From JADHMP01 sp964386915 (GTDB taxonomy: Bacteria > Bacteroidota > Bacteroidia > Flavobacteriales > Flavobacteriaceae): a stretch of DNA of 64,000 nt. This document shows positions 49,722 through 58,144 of the stretch, piece after piece. Within the stretch, counting starts at the first letter, position 1. Each line of letters starts with the position of its first letter. The stretch spans positions 62,001 through 126,000 of the forward strand of contig CAYLUQ010000004.1 of the NCBI GenBank assembly GCA_964386915.1, given 5' to 3'. A program made the translations under genes and the position numbers. The notes under the pieces are model-generated. The model made no database searches. It saw only the letters and a program-made list of their open reading frames with translations, and was not told where the DNA came from.

Positions 49722-51860
49722 TTAATCGAGTGTTGCGGCTGTAGACAAGGATTTGGGCTTCACCAAATTGGAATTCAGGTCACTCAAAATATTAACCGCT
49801 TCGTTAATGTAGAGATCTTTTTGAAGTCCCTTTTGCCAACGGTCTCTTTTTTCTTGGAAGTCTTCGGTAATTTCATCTACATGATTGGCATCTGGCAACC
49901 ACTGAAATTGATAGTCAGATTGAAATGAATTTATTTCTTCAAATTGTTTAGAAAAAGATTTATTATCAAGCCTTTCTTGTTTAAAATCATCATAGCGCAA
50001 TGAATATTCTGCTTTTTCTTGTTGCTTTAAAACCCATTGCGCTTGTTTGTCTATCAACTGAATCAAAGGATTGTTTTGCAATCGGTCTTGACTATTTGAA
50101 ATAGCCAATTCATAATTGGTCAGTGACTTGGCAGGGTAATAGCTAGCGGGTGTAATTCGATCCCAGGGCAATGGGTTGGATTGATCTTTTTCTCCCATAT
50201 CGATATAGGCATAACGATCGGGGAAAACCACATCTGAACTAACCCCTTCTAATTGGGTTGATCTTCCATTAATTCGATAAAATTTATCAGTAGTGAGTTT
50301 TATGGCCCCTAAATCACCATAGGTGCTATTGGAGATAATGCTGTTGAGATCAACCATGTTTTGTACTGTTCCCTTTCCATAGGTTTGCTTGCTTCCCAAA
50401 ACAATGGCACGCTTATAATCTTGGAGGGCGGCGGCTAATATTTCAGAAGCCGAAGCCGAAAATTCATTGACCATCACCACCAAAGGTCCATCCCAAACAA
50501 TGCTATTGTCTGTATCTTTTAAAACCTCTTTTCTACCGCCGGTGCTTTTCACTTGCACCACCGGGCCTTGCTCAATAAAAAAGCCGGTCATGTCCACTAC
50601 AGTTTTGAGAGAACCGCCTCCGTTGTTTCGCAAATCTAAAATGATTCCCGACACCCCCTTAGCCTTGAGTTGCTCCAATTCTTTTTTAACATCACTAGCT
50701 GCATTTCGTTCACCATAGTCATTAAAGCTCACATAAAATTTTGGCAATTCTATCAAGCCATATTTTTTGTTTTCAACTTCTATTAGCGAAGATCTTGCAA
50801 AAGTTTCTTCTAGCTCCACCACGTCTCGCACCACTGGCACTTCTTCAATGGCACCATCTACGCGCTTCACCTTTAAAAAGACTGTAGTGCCTTTGGGTCC
50901 TTTGATCAATTTAATGGCATCTTCAAGGCGCATGCCCGAAATGGCCACACCATCTTCATGCTCTTGAGCTACTTCTAAAATGATGTCACCCACCTCTAAT
51001 AATTCGCCTCGCCACACGGGCCCTCCTGAAATGACTTCCACTATTTTGACTTCACCATTTCGTTTTTCAAGACGTGCCCCTATACCTTCAAATTTTCCTG
51101 AAATGTTCATGTCAAATCGCTCTTTGTCATTAGGAGCAAAATAAAACGTGTGAGGGTCAAATTGAGAGACTAGGGCGTTGATATATACTTCAAACCAATC
51201 TTTTCGTTCTAGTTCGTTATAGTTTTCAAAATAGACCTCCATGTTTTCTAGGGTCGATTCTCTGGCCTTTTCTTCTAGTTCAGCATCGGAGAGCATATCA
51301 TAATCTGTTTCTTGTTCTTTTTTTAGAACCTCGTCTTCTTTCAATGTGGTGTAACGCTCTAAAATATCGAGTTTAAATCGTTTTCTCCAACGCTCTTCTA
51401 GGGCTGCGTTATTTTTGACATAGGGCAAATTTTCATAGTCTAAATTGATCGATTCTTTTTTAGTAAAATCAAAAGGTTCACTTAAAAGTGTTTCATAAAA
51501 GCCTTCTACTTGACGCATGCGTTCCATCAAAATTAAATAGGCACGGTCAAAAAATTCAAGAGAGGTTTGTTTGAATTGATCGTCAAGCTCATTTTTAAAG
51601 CGTTCCAAGGAGCGAATATCACTTTCCAAGAAAAATCGACGCTGCGGATCTACAGCTTCTAAAAAATCAGAAAAAACATTTTCAGAAAAGCGATCGTCTA
51701 TGGTTTTAGGGTCATAATGACCCCGTTCAAGCACATAGGCAATGATTTCCATCAAGAATTTATCTTTTCCGGGGTTTTTGTCATTTTGGGTAACCCCATA
51801 AACCAGGGTTGTAATCAATAAAAAACCACCAATAATATAAAAATAGATTCGCCTTTTCAT
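49722..51860 (-). CDS. prc: Carboxy-terminal processing protease (tail-specific, Prc-like)
   Basis: 712 residues. An N-terminal membrane anchor or signal (IYFYIIGGFLLITTLVYG) precedes an N-terminal helical domain. A PDZ domain then has KFEGIGARLEKRNGEVKIVEVI, and the S41 peptidase domain shows the nucleophile in EFSASASEILAAAL and the base Lys in GSKQTYGKGTVQ. A C-terminal DUF3340-like region contains NPLPWDRI. It trims or destroys misfolded periplasmic or lipid-anchored proteins and controls murein hydrolase turnover. The permease gene follows. Confidence 0.94.
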   Translation of the reverse strand: MKRRIYFYIIGGFLLITTLVYGVTQNDKNPGKDKFLMEIIAYVLERGHYDPKTIDDRFSENVFSDFLEAVDPQRRFFLESDIRSLERFKNELDDQFKQTSLEFFDRAYLILMERMRQVEGFYETLLSEPFDFTKKESINLDYENLPYVKNNAALEERWRKRFKLDILERYTTLKEDEVLKKEQETDYDMLSDAELEEKARESTLENMEVYFENYNELERKDWFEVYINALVSQFDPHTFYFAPNDKERFDMNISGKFEGIGARLEKRNGEVKIVEVISGGPVWRGELLEVGDIILEVAQEHEDGVAISGMRLEDAIKLIKGPKGTTVFLKVKRVDGAIEEVPVVRDVVELEETFARSSLIEVENKKYGLIELPKFYVSFNDYGERNAASDVKKELEQLKAKGVSGIILDLRNNGGGSLKTVVDMTGFFIEQGPVVQVKSTGGRKEVLKDTDNSIVWDGPLVVMVNEFSASASEILAAALQDYKRAIVLGSKQTYGKGTVQNMVDLNSIISNSTYGDLGAIKLTTDKFYRINGRSTQLEGVSSDVVFPDRYAYIDMGEKDQSNPLPWDRITPASYYPAKSLTNYELAISNSQDRLQNNPLIQLIDKQAQWVLKQQEKAEYSLRYDDFKQERLDNKSFSKQFEEINSFQSDYQFQWLPDANHVDEITEDFQEKRDRWQKGLQKDLYINEAVNILSDLNSNLVKPKSLSTAATLD

Positions 51861-51950
51861 AGTTTTTACGTCTAACAGGGAGTTAAAGATATGGATTCTA
51901 CCCTAATTTATTTGTTAATAATGATTTAAAAACCCTCTCGGGTTATTTTA

Positions 51951-51958
51951 TACCTTTG
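51951..51958 (+). promoter_or_regulatory. Candidate -7 element of the surE promoter
   Basis: TACCTTTG matches TAnnTTTG and ends 11 bases before the surE ATG. It is the only promoter-like match in the 109-base space between prc and surE. No -33 TTTG is seen at the usual spacing. Confidence 0.45.
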
Positions 51959-51969
51959 TGTTGAATAGG

Positions 51970-52737
51970 ATGAAAAAAAAGCCGCTCATATTAGTAACAA
52001 ACGACGATGGTATCACAGCGCCTGGACTCAGGGCCCTCATTTCTGTCATGAACGAATTGGGCGAAGTGGTGGTTGTGGCACCAGATAGTCCACAATCGGG
52101 CATGGGTCATGCTATTACCATTAATTCCACTTTGCATTGCAGCCGTATTGAGTTAGACAAAGGCCCGCAAGTAGAATATAGTTGTTCTGGCACTCCGGCC
52201 GACTGTGTGAAGTTGGGGGTAAATGAATTGCTCACCCGCAAACCCGATTTGTGTGTTTCGGGTATTAATCACGGCTCCAATTCTTCTATCAACGTGATTT
52301 ATTCTGGCACCATGAGTGCTGCCGTAGAAGCAGGAATTGAGGGGATTCCCGCCATTGGATTTTCATTGCTAGACTTCAGATGGGCCGCTGATTTTAATCC
52401 CATTAAACACTTTGTGAAAAAAATTACGCAAGAAGCTTTAGCCAATGGGATTCCAAAAGGGGTGGTGCTCAATGTTAACTTTCCCGTTCAAGAAGAACCC
52501 CTCAAAGGCATAAAAGTTTGTCGGCAAGCCAATGCCTATTGGGTGGAAAAATTTGATAAAAGAACCAATCCCCAAGGGCAAGAATATTATTGGCTCACCG
52601 GCGATTTTATTAATGAAGACAAAGGAGAAGACACCGATGAGTGGGCCTTAAAAAATGGTTATATTTCTATTGTTCCTACTCAATTTGACCTCACCGCACA
52701 CCACAGCATTCAGCACTTGAACTCATGGAATTTATAA
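51970..52737 (+). CDS. surE: 5'/3'-nucleotidase SurE
   Basis: 255 residues from the ATG at 51970; a GTG start four codons earlier overlaps the -7 box. SurE motifs are intact: LVTNDDGITAPGL with metal-binding Asp-Asp, APDSPQSGMGHAIT, SGINHGSN and SGTMSAAVEA. It dephosphorylates nucleotides and acts in stationary-phase survival. The next gene overlaps its end by 13 bases. Confidence 0.96.
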   Translation: MKKKPLILVTNDDGITAPGLRALISVMNELGEVVVVAPDSPQSGMGHAITINSTLHCSRIELDKGPQVEYSCSGTPADCVKLGVNELLTRKPDLCVSGINHGSNSSINVIYSGTMSAAVEAGIEGIPAIGFSLLDFRWAADFNPIKHFVKKITQEALANGIPKGVVLNVNFPVQEEPLKGIKVCRQANAYWVEKFDKRTNPQGQEYYWLTGDFINEDKGEDTDEWALKNGYISIVPTQFDLTAHHSIQHLNSWNL

Positions 52738-53018
52738 AAGACAAAGCCTTTTATATAGGAATGTTCACGAGTTTTCTCTGGACCTCTTTTGGCGTTTTGA
52801 TTTTTACCTATTTTATGTCGCAACAATCCATAGAACTGAGTTTAAAATATCTTTATCAAAAGAATCAATTGGGTGGATTAATTTCTCTGGGAGCGTTGCT
52901 TAATCTCCCTATTTTCTTCTTGGCCATTCGCAAAAATAAAGTATCCTTTGCCACAGGCATTGTTTGCTTTTCACTCCTCATTGTAGTTGTGGTTGCACTT
53001 CTCAAAATGAACCTTTAG
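52725..53018 (+). CDS. Small hypothetical membrane protein between surE and lpxB
   Basis: 97 residues with three predicted membrane helices (YIGMFTSFLWTSFGVLIFTYF, in part; GGLISLGALLNLPIFFLAIR; TGIVCFSLLIVVVVALLKM). Not recognised. It overlaps surE by 13 bases and precedes lpxB by 12, a position in which I recall a similar small membrane gene in other Flavobacteriia. An accessory role near lipid A synthesis at the inner membrane is possible but not shown. Confidence 0.72.
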   Translation: MEFIKDKAFYIGMFTSFLWTSFGVLIFTYFMSQQSIELSLKYLYQKNQLGGLISLGALLNLPIFFLAIRKNKVSFATGIVCFSLLIVVVVALLKMNL

Positions 53019-53030
53019 AACTCCAAAAGC

Positions 53031-54134
53031 GTGAAATATTATATCATTGCCGGTGAAGCCTCAGGAGATTTGCACGGATCTAATTTGATTAAAGCCATTT
53101 TCCAAAAAGACGCTCAGGCCAAGATCAGGTGCTGGGGAGGCAACTTGATGGAAGAAGCCGGGGCAACTTTAGTAAAACACTATCAGAAATTGGCCTTTAT
53201 GGGCTTTTGGGAAGTGCTTCTCAACCTAAGAACCATTTTAAAAAATTTAGATTTTTGCAAAAAAGACATTTTGCAATTTCAACCCGATCGTGTGGTTTAT
53301 ATTGATTACCCCGGATTTAATTTAAGAATTGCTCGTTGGGCCTACCAAATGGGATTTGAAAATCACTACTATATAAGCCCACAGGTTTGGGCTTGGAAAG
53401 AAAATAGGGTGGCTCAAATGAAAAAGCATTTGACTGCACTCTATGTTATTTTGCCCTTTGAAAAAGCTTATTTTGAGCAGCAGCACCATTACAAAACCCA
53501 TTTTGTGGGGCACCCTCTGCAAGATGTATTGAAAACACTCCAACGAGATGACGCCTTTTTGGAGCGCCATGAATTGCCTAAAGACAAGCCCATAATTGCA
53601 CTTTTACCCGGCAGCAGAAAACAGGAAATTCAAAAAATGCTTCCCCTTTTTTTGAAAGTATTGCCCTATTTTCCTCACCATCAATTTATTATCGCTGGGG
53701 CTCCAGGCTTGAAAAAGGGGGTTTATGAACCCTTCCTTACCACTAAGAAGATAAAAATTGTTTTTAACGAAACCTATTTGGTGTTGCAAAAGGCACAAGC
53801 TGCAATTGTAACCAGTGGCACGGCCACCCTTGAAACCGCCCTTTTGGGAGTGCCGCAAATGGTGTGCTATAAAACCAGTTTTTTGAACTATTTCATCGGA
53901 AAACAGTTCGTGCGTTTAAAATATATTTCTTTGGTCAATTTAATTTTAAATAAGAGAGCGGTTATTGAACTCATTCAACAGCAGTGCACCGTAAACACCA
54001 TTCGAGAAACTCTCGAAGAAATTTTAAGTGCTAAAGGGCAACAAAAAATTAAACAAGACTATCAACAACTGGAAACTCTTGTTGGTCCTTCAGGTGCGAG
54101 TGAAAAGGTGGCAGCCCTCCTACTTGAATCGTAA
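53031..54134 (+). CDS. lpxB: Lipid-A-disaccharide synthase
   Basis: 367 residues from a GTG start. GT19 family: YYIIAGEASGDLHGSNLI near the N-terminus, YYISPQVWAWKENRV, LLPGSRKQEI and VTSGTATLETAL. It joins UDP-diacylglucosamine and lipid X to give the lipid A disaccharide. Together with lptE in the window it supports a lipopolysaccharide-bearing outer membrane. It is encoded in a surE, small membrane protein, lpxB operon. Confidence 0.95.
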   Translation: MKYYIIAGEASGDLHGSNLIKAIFQKDAQAKIRCWGGNLMEEAGATLVKHYQKLAFMGFWEVLLNLRTILKNLDFCKKDILQFQPDRVVYIDYPGFNLRIARWAYQMGFENHYYISPQVWAWKENRVAQMKKHLTALYVILPFEKAYFEQQHHYKTHFVGHPLQDVLKTLQRDDAFLERHELPKDKPIIALLPGSRKQEIQKMLPLFLKVLPYFPHHQFIIAGAPGLKKGVYEPFLTTKKIKIVFNETYLVLQKAQAAIVTSGTATLETALLGVPQMVCYKTSFLNYFIGKQFVRLKYISLVNLILNKRAVIELIQQQCTVNTIRETLEEILSAKGQQKIKQDYQQLETLVGPSGASEKVAALLLES

Positions 54135-54178
54135 AAGGCCTAGGGAGCAAAATTCTTTTTTTAAGTATCTTTAGGGAT

Positions 54179-56203
54179 GTGAAGATCCCCAAACACCCCT
54201 TATATCTTGTCACCCTCTTCTTTAGCTCTGGAATGGCCTTGAGCTCCTTTTGGTCTTATCCCCTAACCACACTTTGGCTTGTTTGTATTGGCCTTTTTGG
54301 TCTTGCTTTAAGCCTTCTCTTTTTTTTCAAATCTACAGCCTATGCTCTGCTGAAAACTTCCTTGCTCTATCTCTGCTTTTTGCCACTTGGAGCCCTCTGC
54401 TATTTAAACTATTATACCGATGAACCCAATCATTTTGAGCAACTCATAACGGAAAATAAAAATGTGAGTCTTCAACTTGAAATCTTAAGGTTTAATAATT
54501 CCAATTCCTTTTCTCATGTTTATTATGCCCAAGTAAAAGCGGCAGAGGGGCAACCTTCATCGGGAAAAATATTGGTTTATCAAGATCGGAAAGAAGCTAC
54601 TCTTCCATTTGATTTGGGAACCCAATTTGTAGCTAGAGGGCTTTTAAAAAGCATTTCGCCACCTAAAAATCCGGGAGGATTTGATTTTAAACGTTTTATG
54701 GCGCAACAAAAAATTGATTTCCAATTTTCAATTCAAACGGCTGTGCTACTTCCAAACAAAACCGAAATGGGTTTTTTTAAAAGAGGGCTAATCAAGTGTA
54801 AGCAATATGTGCGCCAACAACTTGCAAAAAGTCCACTACGCCTCCAAAGCAAACAAATGATAGCAACCCTGCTTTTAGGTGAACGTCAAGCCCTAGAAAA
54901 ATCAATTAAAGAGGCCTATGCTGATGCAGGGGTAATTCATCTTTTGGCCATTTCGGGTTTGCATATAGGCATTTTGACATTCTTTTTTGCGGCTTTGTTG
55001 AGCCCGCTCAAAAGGCTCCCGGGAGGAAAGCTACTAAGGGGTGTTTTCTTATTGCTCTTCCTTTGGGGATTTGTGTTTTTTTCAGGGGCAAGTGCTTCTG
55101 TTGTTCGAGCCGCTAGCATGTTTTCTGCTTTGGTGTTGGCCCAAGCGCTGCAGAGAAATCAAAACAGTTTGCATTTTCTAACCCTATCCTTTTTTTTACT
55201 CCTCATCTTCCATCCTCCCTATCTGCATCAGGTAGGGTTTCAAATGAGCTATGCTGCTGTTTTGGGTATTTTATGCCTATATCCACTCTTTAAAAAAAGC
55301 TATTATCCCAAGTTCTTTGGAGTACGAAAATTGTTAGACGCTCTTTATGTTTGTGTTGCTGCTCAATTGGCCGTAACTCCTTTAAGCATTTATTATTTTC
55401 ATCAATTTCCAGGCTTGTTTTTACTTTCAAATTTGGTAGTGGTTCCATTCTTTGGACTGTTTTTGCTTTTGAGTTTATCTACGCTTTTATACAGCTTGTT
55501 TTTTAGCTTACCGTTGTTTTGGAGTAATGCCTATGACACGGTGATTGAAGCACTCCATGCTTTTGTGGTGCACATTGCAAAACAAGATGAATTCATATTT
55601 AAAGAAATAGCACTCGATGGTGTTGAGTTAGTGGGTTGGTATGCGCTTCTAGTGGCTGCGCTTTTGTTTTTAAATTATTTTAAAACCTCTTATGGAATTG
55701 CCGGTTTAGTAGCCTTTTTGTTTATACAGGGCTACAGCCTTCATCAAGAATGGGGCCTCCAAAGTGAGCATGCTTTGTGGATTTTACACCAAAATCAAAC
55801 AGAATTAATGGTGCTTCAAAAGGGGCAACAGGCTTTTGGCTATGCAGTGCCCAAAACCACTCGAACCGAAACGATTTTAAACGATTTTAAACGAAGTGTT
55901 AAGGTGAATCACATTAAACCTTTAGCTAAACAGCATTTATATGTTTTTGAAAACAACATCTTGTTGCGTTTAGGAAAGGAGGCTTTGTGGAGCGAGCTAC
56001 CTCAAAAACCCACTTATTTGCTGCTAACCAACAACACAAAAATTCATTTGGAACGTTGGATTGAAGGCTATCAACTTGAACTCATCATTGCTGATGGCAG
56101 CAATGCAAAATGGAATATTGAACGGTGGAAAAAAACTTGCCAGGCAAAACAAATCCCTTTTCATGCTACGCTAGAACAGGGAGCACTAAAAATCAACCTC
56201 TAA
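54179..56203 (+). CDS. comEC: ComEC/Rec2-related competence channel protein
   Basis: 674 residues from a GTG start. An N-terminal membrane and OB-like region (DUF4131) is followed by a Competence domain with HLLAISGLHIGIL and GASASVVRAASMFSALVL. The last ~150 residues form a shortened soluble domain with no HxHxDH motif, so the metallo-beta-lactamase nuclease part of Bacillus ComEC is absent or degenerate, as in other Bacteroidota copies I recall. ComEC forms the inner-membrane channel for single-stranded DNA uptake. The 3' end overlaps the convergent thioredoxin-like gene by 11 bases. Confidence 0.88.
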   Translation: MKIPKHPLYLVTLFFSSGMALSSFWSYPLTTLWLVCIGLFGLALSLLFFFKSTAYALLKTSLLYLCFLPLGALCYLNYYTDEPNHFEQLITENKNVSLQLEILRFNNSNSFSHVYYAQVKAAEGQPSSGKILVYQDRKEATLPFDLGTQFVARGLLKSISPPKNPGGFDFKRFMAQQKIDFQFSIQTAVLLPNKTEMGFFKRGLIKCKQYVRQQLAKSPLRLQSKQMIATLLLGERQALEKSIKEAYADAGVIHLLAISGLHIGILTFFFAALLSPLKRLPGGKLLRGVFLLLFLWGFVFFSGASASVVRAASMFSALVLAQALQRNQNSLHFLTLSFFLLLIFHPPYLHQVGFQMSYAAVLGILCLYPLFKKSYYPKFFGVRKLLDALYVCVAAQLAVTPLSIYYFHQFPGLFLLSNLVVVPFFGLFLLLSLSTLLYSLFFSLPLFWSNAYDTVIEALHAFVVHIAKQDEFIFKEIALDGVELVGWYALLVAALLFLNYFKTSYGIAGLVAFLFIQGYSLHQEWGLQSEHALWILHQNQTELMVLQKGQQAFGYAVPKTTRTETILNDFKRSVKVNHIKPLAKQHLYVFENNILLRLGKEALWSELPQKPTYLLLTNNTKIHLERWIEGYQLELIIADGSNAKWNIERWKKTCQAKQIPFHATLEQGALKINL

Positions 56204-56738
56204 ATTTAGGGATGAAACTTTTCTGATACTTTTGAAAATCTTCGGATGTTTTGAAGATTTGATAATCACCTTGTTTGATCATTTTTAAGAAGAGCTCTAA
56301 CTGCTGTGGGGTTTTATAACCCACTACCGGCATAATAGGATCTCCTTGTTCACTTAAAAAGACCATGGTTGGATAGCCTCTCACCCCCAAAAATTGGGTG
56401 AATTGATGTGTTGCATTGCGCCCTTTTCGGTTGGGATCGTGATTGGGATTGGAAAAGGACTGATCAAAAAATTGAATGACTTCAGTGCCTTCAGCATCGA
56501 ATTTTACGGCATAAAAGTGTTCTGAAACATAACGGGCCACATCTGGATTTTGAAAGGTTTTTTGATCTAATAATTTACAAGGACCACACCAATCGGTATA
56601 GACATCCATAAAAATTTTTTTAGGCTCTTTTTTTTGTGCTTCTAATGCTTCAGACAGGGTCATCCATTGAATTTTCTGTGCCAAAACGCTACCGCAATTC
56701 AGCAAAAAGAGTAGTGTTATTAAAATCCCATTTTTCAT
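56193..56738 (-). CDS. Exported thioredoxin-like protein
   Basis: 181 residues from the ATG at 56738. A Sec signal (ILITLLFLLNCGSVLAQ) precedes a thioredoxin fold with catalytic WCGPCKLLD, then GYPTMVFL with the cis-Pro. The ~60-residue insertion between them is typical of the thioredoxin_7/DsbD-gamma-like group. It should be a periplasmic disulfide reductant or isomerase. It is the last gene after S9 peptidase and POT transporter genes, 38 bases after the transporter. The Cys in NCGSV resembles a lipobox but lies inside the hydrophobic core with continuing signal residues, so a Sec cleavage after LAQ is preferred. Confidence 0.85.
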   Translation of the reverse strand: MKNGILITLLFLLNCGSVLAQKIQWMTLSEALEAQKKEPKKIFMDVYTDWCGPCKLLDQKTFQNPDVARYVSEHFYAVKFDAEGTEVIQFFDQSFSNPNHDPNRKGRNATHQFTQFLGVRGYPTMVFLSEQGDPIMPVVGYKTPQQLELFLKMIKQGDYQIFKTSEDFQKYQKSFIPKFRG

Positions 56739-56776
56739 AAGCAATGCATTACTAAGTAGATTACAAAGGTAAGAAA

Positions 56777-58126
56777 CTATTCAACTTTTGCGAGCTCTTC
56801 GGCTCCATGAGTTAGTCTTTTTAAAGGTTTTAGTATCAAAAATACCGAAATGGCAATGAGGGTACAAAAAATGAATATTCCAGTAAAAATTTGTTTTTCA
56901 CCGGCGGTTTCAGCAAACCCTCCTATGCTCGCTGCTAGTTTGTTGCCTAAACCTGTTGCTGCCCAATAGAGCCCCATGATGGAAGCTGCATATTTGACCG
57001 GAGCCAGTTTGGTGATGAACGACAAGGAAACAGGAGAGGCACATAATTCGCCAATGGTGTGAAACAAATAGGCTAGAACTAGCCAATACATGGCCGATTT
57101 TCCGGCAACCTCATATTCTCCGGCAGCAAAACGCATAAACATAAAGCCCATGCCCATAATCAAGATTCCAACCGTCATTTTAAAGAGAGAAGACCCTTCT
57201 TTTCCTTTTAATTTCCAACGCATCCAAAACCGACCCACCACTACCGCCAAGGTAATGATAAAGAAAGAGTTTAAGGATTGAAACCAAGAGGCTGGAATTT
57301 CAATTCCCATTAACATTCGATCTGTTTTTTGTTTGGCATACAAATTCATTAAACCGCCCGCTTGTTCAAAAGCACCCCAAAAAAAGATGATCAATAAAAA
57401 AGAAAGCAGTAGCACTTTTACTCGATCTTTTTCTACTGCGGTGAGTTTTCTTTTTCTCAACGCACTGTCGGGGTGAGAATTTTTTCCAATGAAATCGCCA
57501 ATACCTACTAAATATTTTTGCCCGTAGAAATAGGTTATTTGTCCAAAAAACATGCCGATAGCGGCCAATCCAAAGCCATAGTGCCAGTTGTAGGTTTCGC
57601 CAACCCATCCACATAAAATGGGGGCTGCAAACCCTCCAATATTAATGCCCATATAAAAGATATAAAACCCTAGGTCTCTTCTTTCGTCTCCTTGTCGATA
57701 GAGTCCGCCAACCATACTGGAAATATTAGGTTTTAATCCGCCCACACCTAAGATCACGAAAAAACAACCTAAATAAAAACTAATTTCGGTATCAAAGGCC
57801 AAAATGGAATGTCCTATACACAATAAAATTCCTCCCAGCATGACGGTTTTTTTCTGGCCCAAATAATTATCTGCAATCCATCCACCGGGCACAGAAGCCA
57901 AATAAACCAACATCGTGTACCACCCATAAAGCGCAATGGCTTCAGAATTGGTCCATCCAAAACCTGGGTTATCCGTATTGGTTTTAGCTACCAAAAAAAG
58001 GGTAAACAAGGCTCGCATTCCATAATAGGAAAACCGCTCCCACAGTTCTGTAAAAAAGAGCACATAAAGCCCTGGAGGGTGTCCAAAAACGGTTTTGGTC
58101 TCTGCAAGCGATTTAGTATCGGTCAT
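56777..58126 (-). CDS. POT/PTR2 family proton-coupled peptide transporter
   Basis: 449 residues, about twelve membrane helices. The proton-coupling motif is present as ELWERFSYYGMR near residues 27-38. PTR2 signatures GGWIADNYLGQKKTVMLGG and FYIFYMGINIGGFAAPILCGWVGE (in part) follow. It imports di- and tripeptides across the inner membrane. It lies 18 bases after an S9 dipeptidyl peptidase, so the pair would cut peptides in the periplasm and take up the dipeptides. Confidence 0.92.
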   Translation of the reverse strand: MTDTKSLAETKTVFGHPPGLYVLFFTELWERFSYYGMRALFTLFLVAKTNTDNPGFGWTNSEAIALYGWYTMLVYLASVPGGWIADNYLGQKKTVMLGGILLCIGHSILAFDTEISFYLGCFFVILGVGGLKPNISSMVGGLYRQGDERRDLGFYIFYMGINIGGFAAPILCGWVGETYNWHYGFGLAAIGMFFGQITYFYGQKYLVGIGDFIGKNSHPDSALRKRKLTAVEKDRVKVLLLSFLLIIFFWGAFEQAGGLMNLYAKQKTDRMLMGIEIPASWFQSLNSFFIITLAVVVGRFWMRWKLKGKEGSSLFKMTVGILIMGMGFMFMRFAAGEYEVAGKSAMYWLVLAYLFHTIGELCASPVSLSFITKLAPVKYAASIMGLYWAATGLGNKLAASIGGFAETAGEKQIFTGIFIFCTLIAISVFLILKPLKRLTHGAEELAKVE

Positions 58127-58144
58127 TTAAATGAATTTGATTAG

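Noticed and set aside
51926..51950. Small hairpin AACCC(TCTC)GGGTT between prc and surE as a terminator
   Set aside because: The stem is only five pairs and lies in a divergent promoter region where no transcript should end; it may be chance.
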